The notes: a model not told the origin generated them from the sequence alone. A stretch of DNA of 64,000 bases from JAAYDI01 sp052034005 (GCA_052034005.1 JBPOJB010000025.1:1-64000), one strand, 5' to 3'. Positions 8,928 to 17,990 are shown, numbered from the stretch's first letter. Translations and numbers: made by a program.

Positions 8928-11318
8928 TCAAAACTTCACCGCCCGGATGTTGCGCACTTCCAGGGTCAGCGACCGCGGCTCGCTGTGGGCGCCCACGCTC
9001 AAACCGGCCACGTGGTCGATGTCGAGCCTCCCGTTGGGGTCGGGCGGCGTGAGCGCGATGTGACCCAGCTGGGAGAACAGGACGGTCGCGGTGCGCCACT
9101 CCTGGCTGCCAGTCAGTTTCGAGTCTGAAATATACCCGCTGCCGGTCGGTTCGAACAGGATCACACGCACTGCGCCGGCGTCTGCCGTATCGGTGCGGTA
9201 TTCGAACCGCAGGCCGTCGTACGCCGACAGGTCCTGTTCCGGCGCGAACGTGACGCGCGGATAGGCCCAGTTGTCCCCGTCGGTCGAGAACGTGAACGAG
9301 AACCGCACGCCGCCGTCGTCGCCGGCCGCGATCTGCATGGCGCCGTGCCCGGCGATGTTCTCTTGCCAGCGCGTGGGGTCATCCAGGTCCAAGCCGCAGC
9401 TGTCGGCGGGTGCGAGTGAATTCAGATCGGCACACAACCGCACGACCGCGGGGCTGCTGTGTCCGGTGGGGGACTCTGCCACGAGGCGGATCGTGTCCGG
9501 ATCGGTCTGCGGCGGGACCGTCAGGCGAACCGGTACGACGGCTCGCTCGCCCGGCGCGACGGACACCGGCGCGTCATCCGGTCCGGCCTGCCAAGCGGCG
9601 GGCGCCGAGAGCCTCAACTGGCCGGCAAACTCCGCGGATCCGAAGTTGTATACTTCCGCCTGCAGTTCGAGGGCCGCACCGGCTTCGACGCGATATGCGT
9701 CCACCGCCTTGTCCGGCCGGCCCTGCGGCACGCTCAGGCGGACGACCAGGTCGTGCCGCAGCTGCGGTTCGTGCACGCTCCAAGCGTTCGTGCCGCGCGG
9801 CTGGATCGGCAACCGGGCGGGCGGCGTGCACTTGCCCTCGAGCAGCGCGCGCGGCAGGATCACGTAGGCGGCGCCGCGTGCCACACGCACCCGGGCGGGA
9901 CCGCTGCCCAGCGGGATGGGGGTGCCGAGATGCGTGCGCGCGTCGCGGACATCCTCCCAGGCGAACGGCAAAGCGACTTCAGCCGGCTCATCCGACTCGC
10001 GCCACACCGCCACGCCTGCCGTGTCGTCGCCGCGCGCGAAGGCGATGGCGCGATCGGTGGCATCGGCCAACGGGAGAGTCCCCAGGCAGTCGCCGCGCCC
10101 CAGCGCGTAGGTCGCGGCAGCCAGTGCGGCCAGGCCGGGATACGGTACGCGCTGCTGCGGCTCGAACAGCCCCCAACCGCCGTTGCCTTCGCGCAGAAAC
10201 GGAAACACGAACCAGAAATGCCGGTCGACGCCGTTGGCCAGCGATTGCGGGTAGGCGCGCGACAAGAACTCCGCCTGATGGATGCGTGCGTCTCGCCCCA
10301 GCACCCCTTCCGGCCCCTGCAGTGGATCGCCGGCCTCGGTCATCCAATCAGGGACCACGACCTGGTAGCGGGCCAACTGCGCGAGGAACTCCTCGCGGCG
10401 CGCCGCATACGCCGACGGGTCCGCATACATGTGGAAGTTCCAGATATCCAGATACCAGCCGGTGCCGTTCTCCAGCAGTCCTTCGGAAAACGCGCCCGCC
10501 CCGTGGGCCATCGAAGGGCCCAGCACACGCAGCTCCGAATCGACCGACCGGAAGCCGAGGAAGGCGGCCTTCTGAAAGGCGGCACATTCGCTGGATGTGT
10601 GCGAAAAGAAGAAGATGTCCGGCTCGTTCCAGACCTCCCACGCCTGCACGCGGCCGCGGAACTGCCCGGCCAGCGCCTGGGCGAAACGGTAGATGTCCCG
10701 CAGATCGTCCGGCGCGGCACGATGGTCCTTGTCGGCACGCGCCCAACCCGGGATGCTGTGGAAGACCTGATACACGTCGATCCCGTGCTGGTGCAGAATC
10801 GTGGCTGTGCGGTCGTAGCGGCCCCAGTCGAATCGGCCACGCGTCCGCTCCACCTCGTTCCATAACAACCGCTCGCGCACACAAGTGATGCCGCACTGCT
10901 GCAGCACTCCGGCCACCGGATCCCACTGATCCTCACCCACCAGCCAGGACATCGCGTTGTCCATCGCCAGGCGGCTCGGGCCACGTACACGCCGGTCCGG
11001 ATCGATCAACACGACCAGCGGCAGCACCTGGTCGCCCGCGACCGCCTCGTAGTACCCCGGCGGGAGAGTCCCATACTCCAGCGTGCCGGCGTCCGGCGAG
11101 GCGTCGCGCCGCGCCACTTCGACCCCAGCCAGGTCGCGCAGGGGCACCGGCATGGCCGCACCCGCCGATATGGCGATTTGAACCGGCTGTGTTTCGATGA
11201 ACACGTTCGCAAACCGATCGGTTGACAATTCCCGCGCGGCGGCCCAGGGGACCAACCACATGGCGGACGACGCGACCCAGATTCCCAGCGATACGCTCAA
11301 CGTGGATGAGTGTCTCAT
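8928..11318 (-). CDS. Exported glycoside hydrolase, GH39/GH5-like (clan A) with C-terminal carbohydrate-binding-like domain
   Basis: A 796-aa protein. The start is the ATG at 11318, which has GGAGGGG upstream and gives a clean signal peptide (RHSSTLSVSLGIWVASSAMW.., cleavage near AAARE). Residues about 110-430 form a TIM barrel with clan GH-A marks: VWNEPDIFFF with the acid/base Glu, and DWMTEAGDP with the likely nucleophile Glu. The middle is beta-rich. The last 160 residues resemble a CBM11/CIA30-type beta-sandwich (TFSTDGDNWAYPR..). It would hydrolyse glycosidic bonds outside the cytoplasm; the linkage is unknown. It is 39 bp upstream of the Gfo/Idh gene on the same strand and may belong to its operon. 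A related catalytic domain occurs in the three-module protein at 32383-36351. Confidence 0.8.
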   Translation of the reverse strand: MRHSSTLSVSLGIWVASSAMWLVPWAAARELSTDRFANVFIETQPVQIAISAGAAMPVPLRDLAGVEVARRDASPDAGTLEYGTLPPGYYEAVAGDQVLPLVVLIDPDRRVRGPSRLAMDNAMSWLVGEDQWDPVAGVLQQCGITCVRERLLWNEVERTRGRFDWGRYDRTATILHQHGIDVYQVFHSIPGWARADKDHRAAPDDLRDIYRFAQALAGQFRGRVQAWEVWNEPDIFFFSHTSSECAAFQKAAFLGFRSVDSELRVLGPSMAHGAGAFSEGLLENGTGWYLDIWNFHMYADPSAYAARREEFLAQLARYQVVVPDWMTEAGDPLQGPEGVLGRDARIHQAEFLSRAYPQSLANGVDRHFWFVFPFLREGNGGWGLFEPQQRVPYPGLAALAAATYALGRGDCLGTLPLADATDRAIAFARGDDTAGVAVWRESDEPAEVALPFAWEDVRDARTHLGTPIPLGSGPARVRVARGAAYVILPRALLEGKCTPPARLPIQPRGTNAWSVHEPQLRHDLVVRLSVPQGRPDKAVDAYRVEAGAALELQAEVYNFGSAEFAGQLRLSAPAAWQAGPDDAPVSVAPGERAVVPVRLTVPPQTDPDTIRLVAESPTGHSSPAVVRLCADLNSLAPADSCGLDLDDPTRWQENIAGHGAMQIAAGDDGGVRFSFTFSTDGDNWAYPRVTFAPEQDLSAYDGLRFEYRTDTADAGAVRVILFEPTGSGYISDSKLTGSQEWRTATVLFSQLGHIALTPPDPNGRLDIDHVAGLSVGAHSEPRSLTLEVRNIRAVKF

Positions 11319-11715
11319 CGCGCGAACCCCTCCATCACCCAGGTGTCGATAACCCATCTACGGTAACAGGCGACGGGGATCGGGCTTCCGCGGCGCAGAT
11401 CCTGCCGAACCCATCCAGCCCGTCTCTACCTGTTTATCGCGTCTATGCGCGGACAAAGGAAGACGGGATCAAGAGGATGCCCGGTGCGGAGACGGGGTGG
11501 AGCATGCTGGACATGCGTGCCCAGCGCGCCGGTTCGGGGTGCGTGTACCCCAGCGGGGTGGCGCGGATCGGCGAAAAAAAAGACGCAAAGCTGTTGGACC
11601 GCGCCACCCCGCTGCTGCCCGATCACAGAAGCGGATTCTTGGTGTCCGCGTTCAATTCGTCGCCGCGCCGACGATCCTGACATGCATCTGCGCGGCGGTG
11701 TCTGACGGCCGGACA
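11319..11715. other. 397-bp intergenic region with a 16-bp perfect inverted repeat
   Basis: This gap separates two minus-strand genes. I see no convincing gene in it. It holds a strong stem-loop at 11551-11614, described separately. The bases next to 11318 carry the ribosome site of the downstream glycoside hydrolase. Confidence 0.6.
11551..11614 (-). terminator. Stem-loop with perfect 16-bp arms, possible terminator or attenuator
   Basis: CAGCGGGGTGGCGCGG (11551-11566) is exactly complementary to 11599-11614. The 32-base loop contains a run of eight A on the plus strand, which is eight U in a minus-strand transcript. It lies about 100 bp after the end of the minus-strand Gfo/Idh gene and 230 bp before the next minus-strand gene, so it may end or attenuate the transcript between them. 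The U-run is in the loop, not after the stem, so it is not a standard intrinsic terminator. A mobile or REP-like element is an alternative. Confidence 0.45.
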
Positions 11716-13089
11716 CTACACCTGTTCGGGGATCACATACGGCTCGCGGTATTGGCGTTTGAGATACTGATCGGCCTCCGGGTCATCCACGAACCGCTCG
11801 GTTTGCGGGTCGAAATGCACGCTGCGGCCGAGCTTCTGGGAGATTTTGGCCAGGTGGCAGACGGTGCAGGACTTGTGTCCTTCTTCGATATCGGCGTTCA
11901 GGTCCTCGTGTCTGCCGCTCCGAATGGCCTCGATCCAGTTTCGGAAGTGGGGCACGCTCTCGTTGGACCAGTCGAAGTCGCCGCTGGCGGTGGCGGACGG
12001 TCCCGGCTCGTTCTTGGGCCCGAGGAACGTGTAGTAGCTGACGTAATCCGGCATGATCATGTAGCCTTCGCTGCCGAAGAAGATCTCGCCGACGCATTGG
12101 TTGGGTGCCATGAACGGATACTGGTCGCGCATCCCTGCTTCACTGTTGGTGTACCAGTGACGGTTCTCGACGGTGACCAGCGCGTTGTTGTCAGCCCATT
12201 TGCAGAGAAAGGCGAGCGTATTGGGCGTGTCCGCGCTGTCCGGCGCGCCGAGCATGTAGCGGTCGCCCATGCAGGCGACGGTCACCGGGTGGCTGGTCAG
12301 TCCCAAGCCCCAGCGCACCTTGTCGACGTCGTGCACCAGTTGGTTGGCCACGTCGCCGCTGGCGAAGTTCGCGATCCAGTACCACCGCGTGTGCTGGAAT
12401 TCGCTGTATTCGACCATTTGTGCGGGCCCGACCCAGCTATCCCAATCCAGGCCGGGAGGCACTGGTTTCGGCTCGTGCTTTCCGAGGTTGCCATGGATCT
12501 TGTAGGACATTGCGCGGGCCATGTACAGCTTGCCGATCACGCCTTCCTGCAGCTTCTGGATGCCTTCGCGGATGTTCGGGCTGGACCGGTTCTGCGTGCC
12601 CACTTGGACCATGCAGCGGTATTTGCGGGCGGCTTCGACCATCTTGCGCCCTTCCCAGATGCACCAGGTGGGCGGCTTCTCGACGTAGACATGCTTTCCG
12701 GCCTGGCAGGCCATGATGGTCTGCAGCGCATGCCAGTGGTCCTGCGTGCTGAAGCTGACCGCATCGATCGACGGGTCGTCGAACAGCGCGCGCTGATTGT
12801 TGTACTTCTTGATTTTCAAGCCCTGCAGCTTCGGATAAACCGTCTCGGCCCTGTCGAGCCTGCTCTGGTCGCAGTCGCAAACCGCGGCGATTTCCACGTT
12901 GTCCGACTGGGCCATCGCCGCCAGACTCCCGACATGCGACTGCATGCGGCCACCCAAGCCGACCAGTCCGACGCGGATCCGCTCGTTGGCGCCGCGTTGG
13001 CCCAGCAGGAGCGTGGGGACGCTCCAGGTGGCTGCCGCTCCGGCGGTCACCGCAGACGCTTTGACAAAAGTACGCCGACTCGTCTTCAT
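11716..13089 (-). CDS. Tat-exported Gfo/Idh/MocA family oxidoreductase (second copy)
   Basis: A 457-aa protein. I chose the ATG at 13089 because it places the twin-arginine motif (TSRRTFVKASAVTAGAAA) at the very N terminus and has GGGAGACG upstream; the frame itself stays open further. A Rossmann fold follows (IRVGLVGLGGRM.., residues about 36-47), with the EKP motif (VYVEKPPTWCIWEGRKM) and the usual C-terminal domain. It is similar in plan to the oxidoreductase at 7455-8888 but divergent in sequence, so the two probably act on different substrates or steps. The substrate is unknown. A 397-bp gap separates it from the glycoside hydrolase downstream. Confidence 0.9.
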   Translation of the reverse strand: MKTSRRTFVKASAVTAGAAATWSVPTLLLGQRGANERIRVGLVGLGGRMQSHVGSLAAMAQSDNVEIAAVCDCDQSRLDRAETVYPKLQGLKIKKYNNQRALFDDPSIDAVSFSTQDHWHALQTIMACQAGKHVYVEKPPTWCIWEGRKMVEAARKYRCMVQVGTQNRSSPNIREGIQKLQEGVIGKLYMARAMSYKIHGNLGKHEPKPVPPGLDWDSWVGPAQMVEYSEFQHTRWYWIANFASGDVANQLVHDVDKVRWGLGLTSHPVTVACMGDRYMLGAPDSADTPNTLAFLCKWADNNALVTVENRHWYTNSEAGMRDQYPFMAPNQCVGEIFFGSEGYMIMPDYVSYYTFLGPKNEPGPSATASGDFDWSNESVPHFRNWIEAIRSGRHEDLNADIEEGHKSCTVCHLAKISQKLGRSVHFDPQTERFVDDPEADQYLKRQYREPYVIPEQV

Positions 13090-13414
13090 GATGTTTCGTC
13101 TCCCGTAATGTTGAGGAAGGCCGCGGGGCACTGTTCACGCCGCCGATCCGGATCACGGCGCTGGCAATTCGCCACGCTCACCAGTCTACCGTTCCGGACG
13201 CGGGCTGGCACCAGGGGCGATGCCCCGCGGTGCGGCGATACCACCGACCGTTCGGGCGGTCGGCACCGGGCAATCCGGTCCGGGTACCGGGCGGGTTCCA
13301 ACCGGCCGCGCCCAGGCGTCGCGTCGCGCGCCTCCCGCTTCTCGCCGGTTCATGCGGTACACTTGAGCAGCGGGTGCGGGGCCACATGCAGGCGAGCGTC
13401 AGGGGGTGCGGCCG
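13090..13414. other. 325-bp divergent intergenic region, small hairpins only
   Basis: The region lies between the minus-strand oxidoreductase and the plus-strand MgtC-like gene, so promoters for both should be here, but I could not identify them with confidence. Two short inverted repeats are visible at 13208-13233 (GCACC..GGGGC/GCCCC..GGTGC) and 13244-13263 (CCGACC/GGTCGG). They could be regulatory sites or chance in this GC-rich sequence. Confidence 0.4.
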
Positions 13415-14689
13415 ATGCCGGAAGCCGTCCAACTGCTCTTTGAACAACTGGGGATCGCGTTGGCGCTGGGGATCCTGGTGGGGTTGCAGCGCGAGCGGGC
13501 GGATCCGGTCATCGCGGGGCTGCGCACGTTCCCGATCATCACGATGCTCGGCACGTTGGCGGCGGCGATGGACATGTCGCGTGACGCCCAGGGGTGGATT
13601 ATTGCGGCTGGTTTCGTGAGTATCGTGGCCGTCGTGTCGGTGACCAATCTCCATCGGTTGCGGCACCCGGACTCGGATTTCGGAATGACAACCGAGGTGG
13701 CGATCCTGATGATGTACGCCGTGGGGGCGTATCTGGTGGTGGGTCACCGGGTTGTGAGCGTGGCGGCGGGCGCGGTGGTGGCCGTGCTGCTCCAGTTCAA
13801 GCCGGAGTTGCACGGCATGGCGACCCGGTTGGGCGACCAGGACCTGCGGGCGATCATGACGTTCGTCCTGATCACCTGCATCGTCTTACCGGTCCTGCCG
13901 AACACCACCTACGATCTGGTTGCACCCCTGAACGTGCTCAACCCGTTCGAGATCTGGCTGATGGTCGTGCTGATGGTGGGCATCAGCCTGAGCGGCTACC
14001 TGGCCTACAAGTTTGTCGGCCGCAACGCCGGGATCATGCTGGGCGGGATCTTGGGCGGGGCCGTATCCAGCACGGCCACCACGATCAGCTACGCGAAGCG
14101 GACGCGGGCGGAGGCAGCCCACGGGCGGATGGCGGCGCTGGTCATCGTCATCGCCTCCTCGGTCAGCTTCGTGCGCGTGCTCATCGAGATCTTCCTGGTC
14201 GCGCCCCAGCAGTTCATCATCCTGGCGCCGCCCATCCTGGTCATGATGAGTGTCGGCGTCCTGGTGGCGGTCGTCACCTGGCTGCGCGTGCAGCGCGAGC
14301 CGGTCGAGCCGCCGGCGCCGAAGAACCCGACCCAGTGGCGGTCAGCCGTCGTCTTCGCGGTGCTGTATGCGGGCGTGCTGATGGCCCTGGCCGCCGCCAA
14401 GGCCTACCTGGGCGGACAGGGACTCTACGGGATCGCCATCGTGTCCGGCCTCACCGACATGGACGCGATCACCTTGTCCATTTCGCGCATGGTGCGGCTC
14501 GGCGCCAACGGGGGGCTCGCCACGAGCGACGCCTGGCGGTTGATCGTGGTCGCGTCGCTGGGCAACCTCGTGTTCAAGTGGCTCATGGCGGCGGCGGCCG
14601 GCGGGCCGGCGTTGCGGCGTCACCTGGCCCTGTTGTTCGCCGCGCCGTTCGCGGCAGGTTGCCTGGTGCTCCTGTTCTGGCCGGTCTAG
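13415..14689 (+). CDS. MgtC/SapB and DUF4010 domain membrane protein
   Basis: A 424-aa integral membrane protein. The ATG at 13415 is preferred to a GTG at 13406 because AGGGGG lies 8 bp upstream of the ATG. The N-terminal quarter has the MgtC/SapB signature (LGIALALGILVGLQRERA..GLRTFPIITMLGT). The rest is a DUF4010-type multi-helix region, including GISLSGYLAYKFVG and GGILGGAVSSTATTISYAKR, with roughly ten or more membrane spans in all. MgtC-like proteins are linked to Mg2+ homeostasis or membrane potential; the role of the DUF4010 fusion is not established. Its stop lies 1 bp from the stop of the convergent PilT-like gene. Confidence 0.9.
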   Translation: MPEAVQLLFEQLGIALALGILVGLQRERADPVIAGLRTFPIITMLGTLAAAMDMSRDAQGWIIAAGFVSIVAVVSVTNLHRLRHPDSDFGMTTEVAILMMYAVGAYLVVGHRVVSVAAGAVVAVLLQFKPELHGMATRLGDQDLRAIMTFVLITCIVLPVLPNTTYDLVAPLNVLNPFEIWLMVVLMVGISLSGYLAYKFVGRNAGIMLGGILGGAVSSTATTISYAKRTRAEAAHGRMAALVIVIASSVSFVRVLIEIFLVAPQQFIILAPPILVMMSVGVLVAVVTWLRVQREPVEPPAPKNPTQWRSAVVFAVLYAGVLMALAAAKAYLGGQGLYGIAIVSGLTDMDAITLSISRMVRLGANGGLATSDAWRLIVVASLGNLVFKWLMAAAAGGPALRRHLALLFAAPFAAGCLVLLFWPV

Positions 14690-14690
14690 C

Positions 14691-15815
14691 TCAACCGCGC
14701 AGCCGGCTGATGAGCCCTTCGGCAGCCGTGTCGATGCCTTTGAGCCGCGACCGCAAAGCCTCGCGATTGGGGGCGTAGTCCATCGCCACTTCGCGCGAGA
14801 TCACCGCCTTCTCGACCAGCTCATAGAGGGATTGCGTGAAGTCGCGCATGCCTTCGTCGCGACAGGCGTGCAGGATGGCCGGGATGTCCCCGTCTTCTTC
14901 GTGGACGATCTTCTCCTTGACAATCGAGTTGTTCAGCAGCACCTCGGTCGCCGGGAACCGCTTCCCCTCTTCCAGGCCGGGCAGCAGGCGCTGGACCATG
15001 ATCGCGCGGAGGCTGTTGGCCAGCGACGAGCGGATGAACGCATGCTCGTCACGCGGGAAGAACTCCAGGATGCGCGAGAACGTCTGCTCCGCGTCGTTGC
15101 AGTGGATCGAGCCCAGCACGAGGTGCCCGGTTTCCGCCGATTGGAGCGCCGCCAACATCGTCTCCCTGTCACGCATCTCGCCGATCATGATGCAGTCTGG
15201 ATCCTGGCGGACGACGAACCGCAGCGCTTCCGCGAAGTTCGCGACGTCGATCCCGATCTCACGCTGCGAGATGATGCACTTCTGCGGCGAAAACGCATAC
15301 TCGATCGGATCCTCGATCGTGATCACGTGCAGCGCGCGGTGCGCATTGATGTACCGGAGCATGGCCGCGAGCGTCGAACTCTTGCCGCTGCCCGTCACGC
15401 CCGCCACCAGGATCAGCCCCTCCAGGCTGTGCATGATCGTCTTCTCATAGACCGGCGGCAGGTTCAAGTCCTCGAAGTTCGGGATCTTGCTCTGCACGCG
15501 ACGCAGCGCCGCGTGCATCTCCCCCTCCGAACGGAAGACGTTGATGCGGAACCGGTCGCCGTTGGCCGCCCGCGCGGCAAAGTCCGCGCCGCCCCGCCGA
15601 TCATAGTCCTCCCGCTTGGCCTTGGACATCAGCACGCCCATCATCTGCTCGATGTATTCGGAATCGGGCAGCTCCGGGGAGTCGATCCGCCGCAAGTGGC
15701 CCCCGATCCGGATCGTCGGCGGATAACCGACCTTCAAGTGCAAGTCCGACGCAGAGTGCGCACTGACGAACGCCAACAGCCGGTGGATTTCTTCCTGGGG
15801 TGGCAGTAGTTGCAT
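14691..15815 (-). CDS. PilT/PilU-type secretion/retraction ATPase
   Basis: A 374-aa AAA+-like hexameric ATPase of the type II/IV secretion superfamily. The N-terminal PAS-like domain (SDLHLKVGYPPTIRIGG) is followed by Walker A GVTGSGKS (about residues 137-144), the Asp box (ITIEDPIEYAF), Walker B (CIMIGEMRD) and the His box (GHLVLGSIHCND). The length fits PilT or PilU. Such enzymes power depolymerisation of type IV pili and twitching. No pilin or other pilus gene is nearby, so it is a stand-alone copy here. The longer open frame upstream of 15815 lacks a family match, so I start at MQLLPP. A possible promoter lies about 95 bp upstream. Confidence 0.9.
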   Translation of the reverse strand: MQLLPPQEEIHRLLAFVSAHSASDLHLKVGYPPTIRIGGHLRRIDSPELPDSEYIEQMMGVLMSKAKREDYDRRGGADFAARAANGDRFRINVFRSEGEMHAALRRVQSKIPNFEDLNLPPVYEKTIMHSLEGLILVAGVTGSGKSSTLAAMLRYINAHRALHVITIEDPIEYAFSPQKCIISQREIGIDVANFAEALRFVVRQDPDCIMIGEMRDRETMLAALQSAETGHLVLGSIHCNDAEQTFSRILEFFPRDEHAFIRSSLANSLRAIMVQRLLPGLEEGKRFPATEVLLNNSIVKEKIVHEEDGDIPAILHACRDEGMRDFTQSLYELVEKAVISREVAMDYAPNREALRSRLKGIDTAAEGLISRLRG

Positions 15816-16125
15816 GGATCGGCTCCCGATGCTGGACTGGATGATCCCACACGCGTGTCGCTGCTCAGGCACGGGAGCCTCCGAAGCTGCTCGCACGGCC
15901 CCCCCGTATTGTACTACACGAGACACTCGCCAAGTCAACGGTGTGCAGGCCCCCGGGCGTGCCATGAAGATCGATTGGCTGTTTTTTCCTGAACGCGAAC
16001 GCCCTGCCTAGCCGATGTTCAAATGGCGCGGCAAAGTCTGCGCAATCGATACAGTCGGAACAACAACGGCGGGGGGCAAACGCCCGTAGGCTCGCACACC
16101 AGCGTGTGATGGTCGGGAACCTGTC
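15816..16125. other. 310-bp divergent intergenic region between the pilT-like and GT2 genes
   Basis: It holds a possible minus-strand promoter (described separately) and otherwise nothing recognisable. A small inverted repeat (CACAC..GTGTG, about 16095-16108) lies just upstream of the GT2 gene. No credible gene was seen. Confidence 0.5.
15908..15938 (-). promoter_or_regulatory. Possible sigma70-type promoter for the pilT-like gene
   Basis: On the minus strand TTGACT (15938-15933) and TACAAT (15913-15908) match -35 and -10 elements with a 19-bp spacer, slightly longer than ideal. The -10 lies about 93 bp upstream of the ATG. This is based only on similarity to consensus. Confidence 0.35.
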
Positions 16126-17238
16126 ATGGACAATGCACCGGCAGAAATCGCAGTGCTGATCTCAAGTTTCGAGCGGCCGCGTCACCTGCGTTGTGCGCTC
16201 GCCTCGGTTGCCTACCAGGAGGAAGCCAGTGACCGGCTGGAGCTGGTGGTCACCGACGACGGGTCGCGCGACGACACGATCGCGGTGGTGGCCGAGTTTG
16301 CGGCGCGCGTTGCGTTTCCCGTGAAGCTCACGACGCACGACCACGCCGCATTTCAGCTGGCGCGTTGTCGCAACGAGGGGGCGTTGGTCACCGAGGCCCC
16401 CTACCTGCTGTTCTCGGACGGGGACTGTTTCATGCCGCGGGGCCACCTTGCCGCGCACCTGCGTCGACGTCGGCCGGGGGTCGTCATGGCAGGCGACTGC
16501 TGCCGTCTGTCGGAAGACGTATCCGCGTCCCTCGACGTTGAGGCCATCACGCGCGGGGATTGGGTGGGTGGTGACCTGAGCGGCGAGTGGCGGCGGCTGC
16601 GCCGCCAGGACCGCAAGGCCCGGCTCTACAGCCTGTTGCGCCACCCCACGAAGCCCAGGTTGATCGGCAACAACGTGGGGATCTGGCGCCGGGACTATCT
16701 GCGTGTCAACGGCTATGACGAACGGTTCGTGGGATGGGGCGGTGAAGACGACGATTTGCGTTTGAGGTTGCGGCGCTGCGGGGTGGCCATCCGTTCGATC
16801 CTGAAGTGGACCTGGACCTACCATCTGTGGCATCCGTCGGCGCCCTCGTGCCCCCAGCGGCTGCGGGACGGCCAGAACGTCGATTACCTGGCACTCAATC
16901 GCACGCGCCCTGCCCGCTGTCTGAACGGCCTGGTAGACCTCGAGCAGCGGGCTGCCACCGACCTGCGGGCGCCCGGCATCCAGGCGGCGCGCGGGCCCCG
17001 GCGCAAAGCATTTGCGGAGGTCCTGTTCCATCCCGGCCGCGGCGTGTGGAGCGGGCTGGCCACCTGGAACGTGCTGGTGGTCGACCAAGGCCGCGCGATT
17101 CCGATGGACCGCGCAGCCGCTGCGGACCTGATCCTCAGCCCGCTGGAGGCGGGCCAACTGATGCAACGATTGCACACACTCGAAACATGCATGACGCGCC
17201 GGCCGTCGCCGGAACAGTCGATCCTGCGCGCGGCTTGA
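16126..17238 (+). CDS. Family 2 glycosyltransferase
   Basis: A 370-aa GT-A fold transferase without signal or membrane segments. Marks are the opening IAVLISSFERPRHLRCALAS, the nucleotide-binding VVTDDGSRDDT, the metal-binding DGD (FSDGDCFMP, about residue 105), and the acceptor-side region with GWGGEDDDLRLRLRRCG (about 204-220). It would transfer a sugar from a nucleotide or lipid-linked donor to a growing glycan on the cytoplasmic side. It overlaps the next gene by one base (TGATG), so translation is probably coupled. The context of a pyruvyl transferase and a PP-loop enzyme points to synthesis of a modified surface polysaccharide. There is only a weak ribosome site. Confidence 0.87.
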   Translation: MDNAPAEIAVLISSFERPRHLRCALASVAYQEEASDRLELVVTDDGSRDDTIAVVAEFAARVAFPVKLTTHDHAAFQLARCRNEGALVTEAPYLLFSDGDCFMPRGHLAAHLRRRRPGVVMAGDCCRLSEDVSASLDVEAITRGDWVGGDLSGEWRRLRRQDRKARLYSLLRHPTKPRLIGNNVGIWRRDYLRVNGYDERFVGWGGEDDDLRLRLRRCGVAIRSILKWTWTYHLWHPSAPSCPQRLRDGQNVDYLALNRTRPARCLNGLVDLEQRAATDLRAPGIQAARGPRRKAFAEVLFHPGRGVWSGLATWNVLVVDQGRAIPMDRAAAADLILSPLEAGQLMQRLHTLETCMTRRPSPEQSILRAA

Positions 17239-17990
17239 TGCGAGGCGAACCCATGCCCCTTCTATCACCCGATCGTTTCGCGAGCGTCTTCGAGCCGTTG
17301 CAGGGCAAGCGGATCGGCTTCGTCCGTCCGTGCGGCAATGTCGGCGATGCGCTGATCGAGTGGGCGACGCGACAACTGTTCGAGCATTACGCGATCGAGT
17401 GGAAGCTGCAGGACCCGGCCGAGCCGCTGGACGACGTGGACGAGCTGGTCTTCGGGGGTGGCGGCAACATGGGGACCCTGTGGGAGCGGAATTGGCGGAT
17501 TCGCCAGCAGTGTCTGCAGACGAGGCTGCCGCTGACCATCCTGCCCCAGTCGTTCACATCGCGCGAAGATCAGCCTTTCAAACGCGTCTACGTTCGGGAG
17601 CGCGCCAGCCTGGCACTCCATCGCCGCGGCATTCTGGCGCCCGACCTGGCGCTGGGGCTGCGCGTCGAATGCTCCGTCGTGCCGGACAAGGAGTTCGGGC
17701 TGTTCCTGCGCCGGGACCGTGAAGGCGTGATGCCGCGCGGTTGGTTTCCACGCGACCCGGTGCGGATGTGCGAGACGCCGCAGCAATACCTGGCGCTGGC
17801 TGCACGCTATGCGCGAATCGTCACCGACCGGTTGCACTTCGCGATCTGCGGACTGCTGCTGGGCCGGCGAACGACCCTGCTGCCCAACAGTTACCACAAG
17901 AACGCCAGCATGTACGAGACCTGGCTCAAGGACCTGGGCTGTGAGTTTGCGGCCTGCCCGCGCGACGCGATGAAGCGCTCGGCGGCGTGA
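17238..17990 (+). CDS. Polysaccharide pyruvyl transferase-like protein
   Basis: A 250-aa protein with family marks GNVGDALIEWATRQLFE near the N terminus, FGGGGNMGTLWERNW in the middle, and the C-terminal ARIVTDRLHFAICGLLLG and NSYHKNASMYETW segments. These enzymes add pyruvate ketals from phosphoenolpyruvate to sugars of exopolysaccharides. Some family members do other chemistry, so the activity is inferred. The length is shorter than many members (about 300-400 aa), although all main motifs are present. I start at the ATG that overlaps the preceding stop; a second ATG at 17253, preceded by GAGGCG, would give a protein five residues shorter. The next gene begins 58 bp downstream. Confidence 0.82.
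   Translation: MRGEPMPLLSPDRFASVFEPLQGKRIGFVRPCGNVGDALIEWATRQLFEHYAIEWKLQDPAEPLDDVDELVFGGGGNMGTLWERNWRIRQQCLQTRLPLTILPQSFTSREDQPFKRVYVRERASLALHRRGILAPDLALGLRVECSVVPDKEFGLFLRRDREGVMPRGWFPRDPVRMCETPQQYLALAARYARIVTDRLHFAICGLLLGRRTTLLPNSYHKNASMYETWLKDLGCEFAACPRDAMKRSAA

Noticed and set aside
11445..11705. Small plus-strand frames in the 11319-11715 gap as a gene
   Set aside because: No ribosome site, they overlap the strong hairpin, and their composition does not look coding.
14691..15815. PilT-like gene as part of a type IV pilus locus
   Set aside because: No pilin, PilB, PilC, PilM-Q or prepilin peptidase gene is present in the window.
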